Assembly (NCBI GenBank): GCA_000697475.1
Contig: JNEU01000797.1
Coordinates: forward strand, 1-64,000
Direction of reading: 5' to 3'
Length of the DNA stretch: 64,000 nucleotides
Source of the DNA: Lichtheimia corymbifera B2541
Lineage: Eukaryota; Mucoromycota; Mucoromycetes; Mucorales; Lichtheimiaceae
Position numbers and translations under genes: made by a program. The notes beneath the pieces were generated by a model that had not been told where the DNA came from, ran no database searches, and was given only the letters and a program-made list of their open reading frames with translations. Shown here one piece after another: positions 62,800 to 64,000 of this stretch (its first letter is position 1; every line of letters begins with the position of its first letter).

Positions 62800-63119
62800 C
62801 TGGGGAGCACTTAATATCACTTTAACCAAGTCATAACGTGCTACTCTTGTATAAATAAAATGATATTGTAGCAGTGAAACTATGGATACTTTTGGGAATA
62901 ATAGCATAGATAGCATAGATTCATCATCATCTTTGTATACTGCTGCTGCTATTGATTCGGCGTTTTTATTATGAAGTGGCTCTCAAATAGCAATGCTCAT
63001 CTAACAAATGCATCATGAATAAAGAGTGCTTTGATCTCTGCATATAACAATGTGATTCGGCATTACCAATTACCACTTTCCTCTATATACTATTGTTCCA
63101 TTGTGCATGCCCCTCATAA
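62800..63119. other. Intergenic
   Basis: Nothing recognised. If the small gene at 62.4-62.8 kb is real, its start exon and promoter should lie here. Confidence 0.35.
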
Positions 63120-63425
63120 CGATTTAGCTGGTTGTGGCATCAACCATGGTCCGTGCGCATCACTTTTTATGCAGCTCGACACACTACAGAATCCAAATGT
63201 GATATGGAACCATTATTTTCATATACATACCTTGACACACCTTCATTATTAGATGCTGTATACTTATGTACCTTTCTGAAGACGATCATTACCATCATCC
63301 ATTTGTGCAACAACCTATCAAGGACGTGCATGTATAATCGCCACGTGCTATTTCACTCAGCTCTTCACTTTCCTGTTTATGCAGTCGACACTATCCATTA
63401 GGAGAAAGCAACTCCATAACGCATA
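63120..63425 (+). repeat. Dispersed repeat R2, copy 2
   Basis: It matches 11,340-11,600 in the same orientation, including AAATGTGATATGGAACCA, CCTTGACACACCTTCATTAT and CGACACTATCCATTAGGA. It lies directly beside an R3 composite copy, and the first copy lies beside R1-derived palindromes, so R2 may be one more module of the same repeat complex. Confidence 0.8.
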
Positions 63426-63429
63426 CATA

Positions 63430-64000
63430 CAAGCGTTTGATGAAACCCACTGATATAAATGAATGTAAATGATCCAACCCCGTTTTCCGACCTTCAAATT
63501 CATTTTCCCCTTTCGATCCATAAACCAATAATTTATCCACATCTTGCACATCATATGCGCTAATAGTACGATATCCTTCTAAATACAGTGTTGGACCGCA
63601 TCTTCATTCAGTGAAAACGTCAAAGCATAGCATATAGTAGTATGGGTGTTTATGAAGTAAATATGATAAAAGGATACAGATGAACTATATAAGGGTCAAC
63701 AGGGGTAACTATGTCATTGTATTCTTGGCTGTTGCATGCATCGTCTTGGGTACTCCAATACCATCCATGGCTGTAAAACTCCTTTCGTCAAAGATATAAG
63801 CCCCTTTACCAATTCCATCTGATCCATCGTGTATCCTCGACGGTATCCACATGTATGATCCATTCTTCTTGCTGACGACGCGCCAGGTAACCAAAGCAAC
63901 ATCCCAGATTTCTTTCTCGCTTGATTGCATCCATCATCATAGCTGTTGCAAGTTCCATACTGCTGCTGGTCCTTTTCCATCCGGCTGTTGATCAACCTTT
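63430..64000 (-). repeat. Composite repeat unit (family R3), copy 4, cut by the window edge
   Basis: On the minus strand it starts with GTTGATCAACAGCCGGATGG (63,998 downward) and carries the R3 ORF region. The reading 63,930-63,709 keeps VALVTWRVVSK and AYIFDERSFTAMD but is frame-shifted relative to the upstream start MEKDQQQY. The sequence CAGCCAAGAATACAATGACA and the TTACCCCTGTTG end match copy 1 at about 3,690-3,730. A block around 63,470-63,530 matches 3,890-3,960 and 5,110-5,170. Confidence 0.7.

Overview
The window is nuclear DNA of a filamentous fungus, very probably a Mucoromycota mould of the order Mucorales. The genes are split by many short introns (mostly 50-70 nt). The proteins are fungal in type (CYC8/SSN6, EDE1-like, SEC3, F-BAR/SH3, AreA-type GATA), and one gene is of the CotH family that is expanded in Mucorales. 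No mitochondrial, bacterial or viral segment was recognised. I rebuilt the exon models by hand, requiring reading-frame closure and family-like sequence at every junction.

Layout. Positions 1-14,760 are repeat-rich and gene-poor. They begin with a His/Lys-rich ORF cut by the window edge. Then come arrays of a 160-190 bp sub-repeat with a core near TTGATCAGCATG, in both orientations; a chain of nested palindromes built from the same sub-repeat; and several copies of a larger composite repeat that carries a short ORF. Related copies of two of these repeats reappear at 63.1-64.0 kb.

Positions 14,879-60,003 hold thirteen confident genes: a vacuolar AVT-type amino acid transporter (+), a TrhO-like rhodanese (-), exportin-7 (+), the CYC8/SSN6 corepressor (-), a secreted thaumatin-like protein (-), a PHYHD1-type 2-oxoglutarate oxygenase (-), a GATA factor (-), exocyst SEC3 (+), an EDE1/Eps15-like EH protein (+), succinate dehydrogenase membrane subunit SDH4 (-), an RRM/RS splicing-type protein (+), a Cdc15/Hof1-type F-BAR/SH3 protein (-) and a GPI-anchored CotH-family protein (-). 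SEC3, the EH protein and the F-BAR protein act in exocytosis, endocytosis and cytokinesis, but nothing shows that they are co-regulated.

The most striking signal is in the introns. Nine of the 84 introns I modelled are best explained by a GC-AG rather than GT-AG boundary, and for seven of them a GT donor breaks the reading frame. Eight of the nine carry GCAAGT. That is far above the roughly 1% usual in eukaryotes. The second notable signal is the repeat superfamily at the left end, where direct arrays, palindromes and ORF-bearing composite units appear to share one sequence ancestry.
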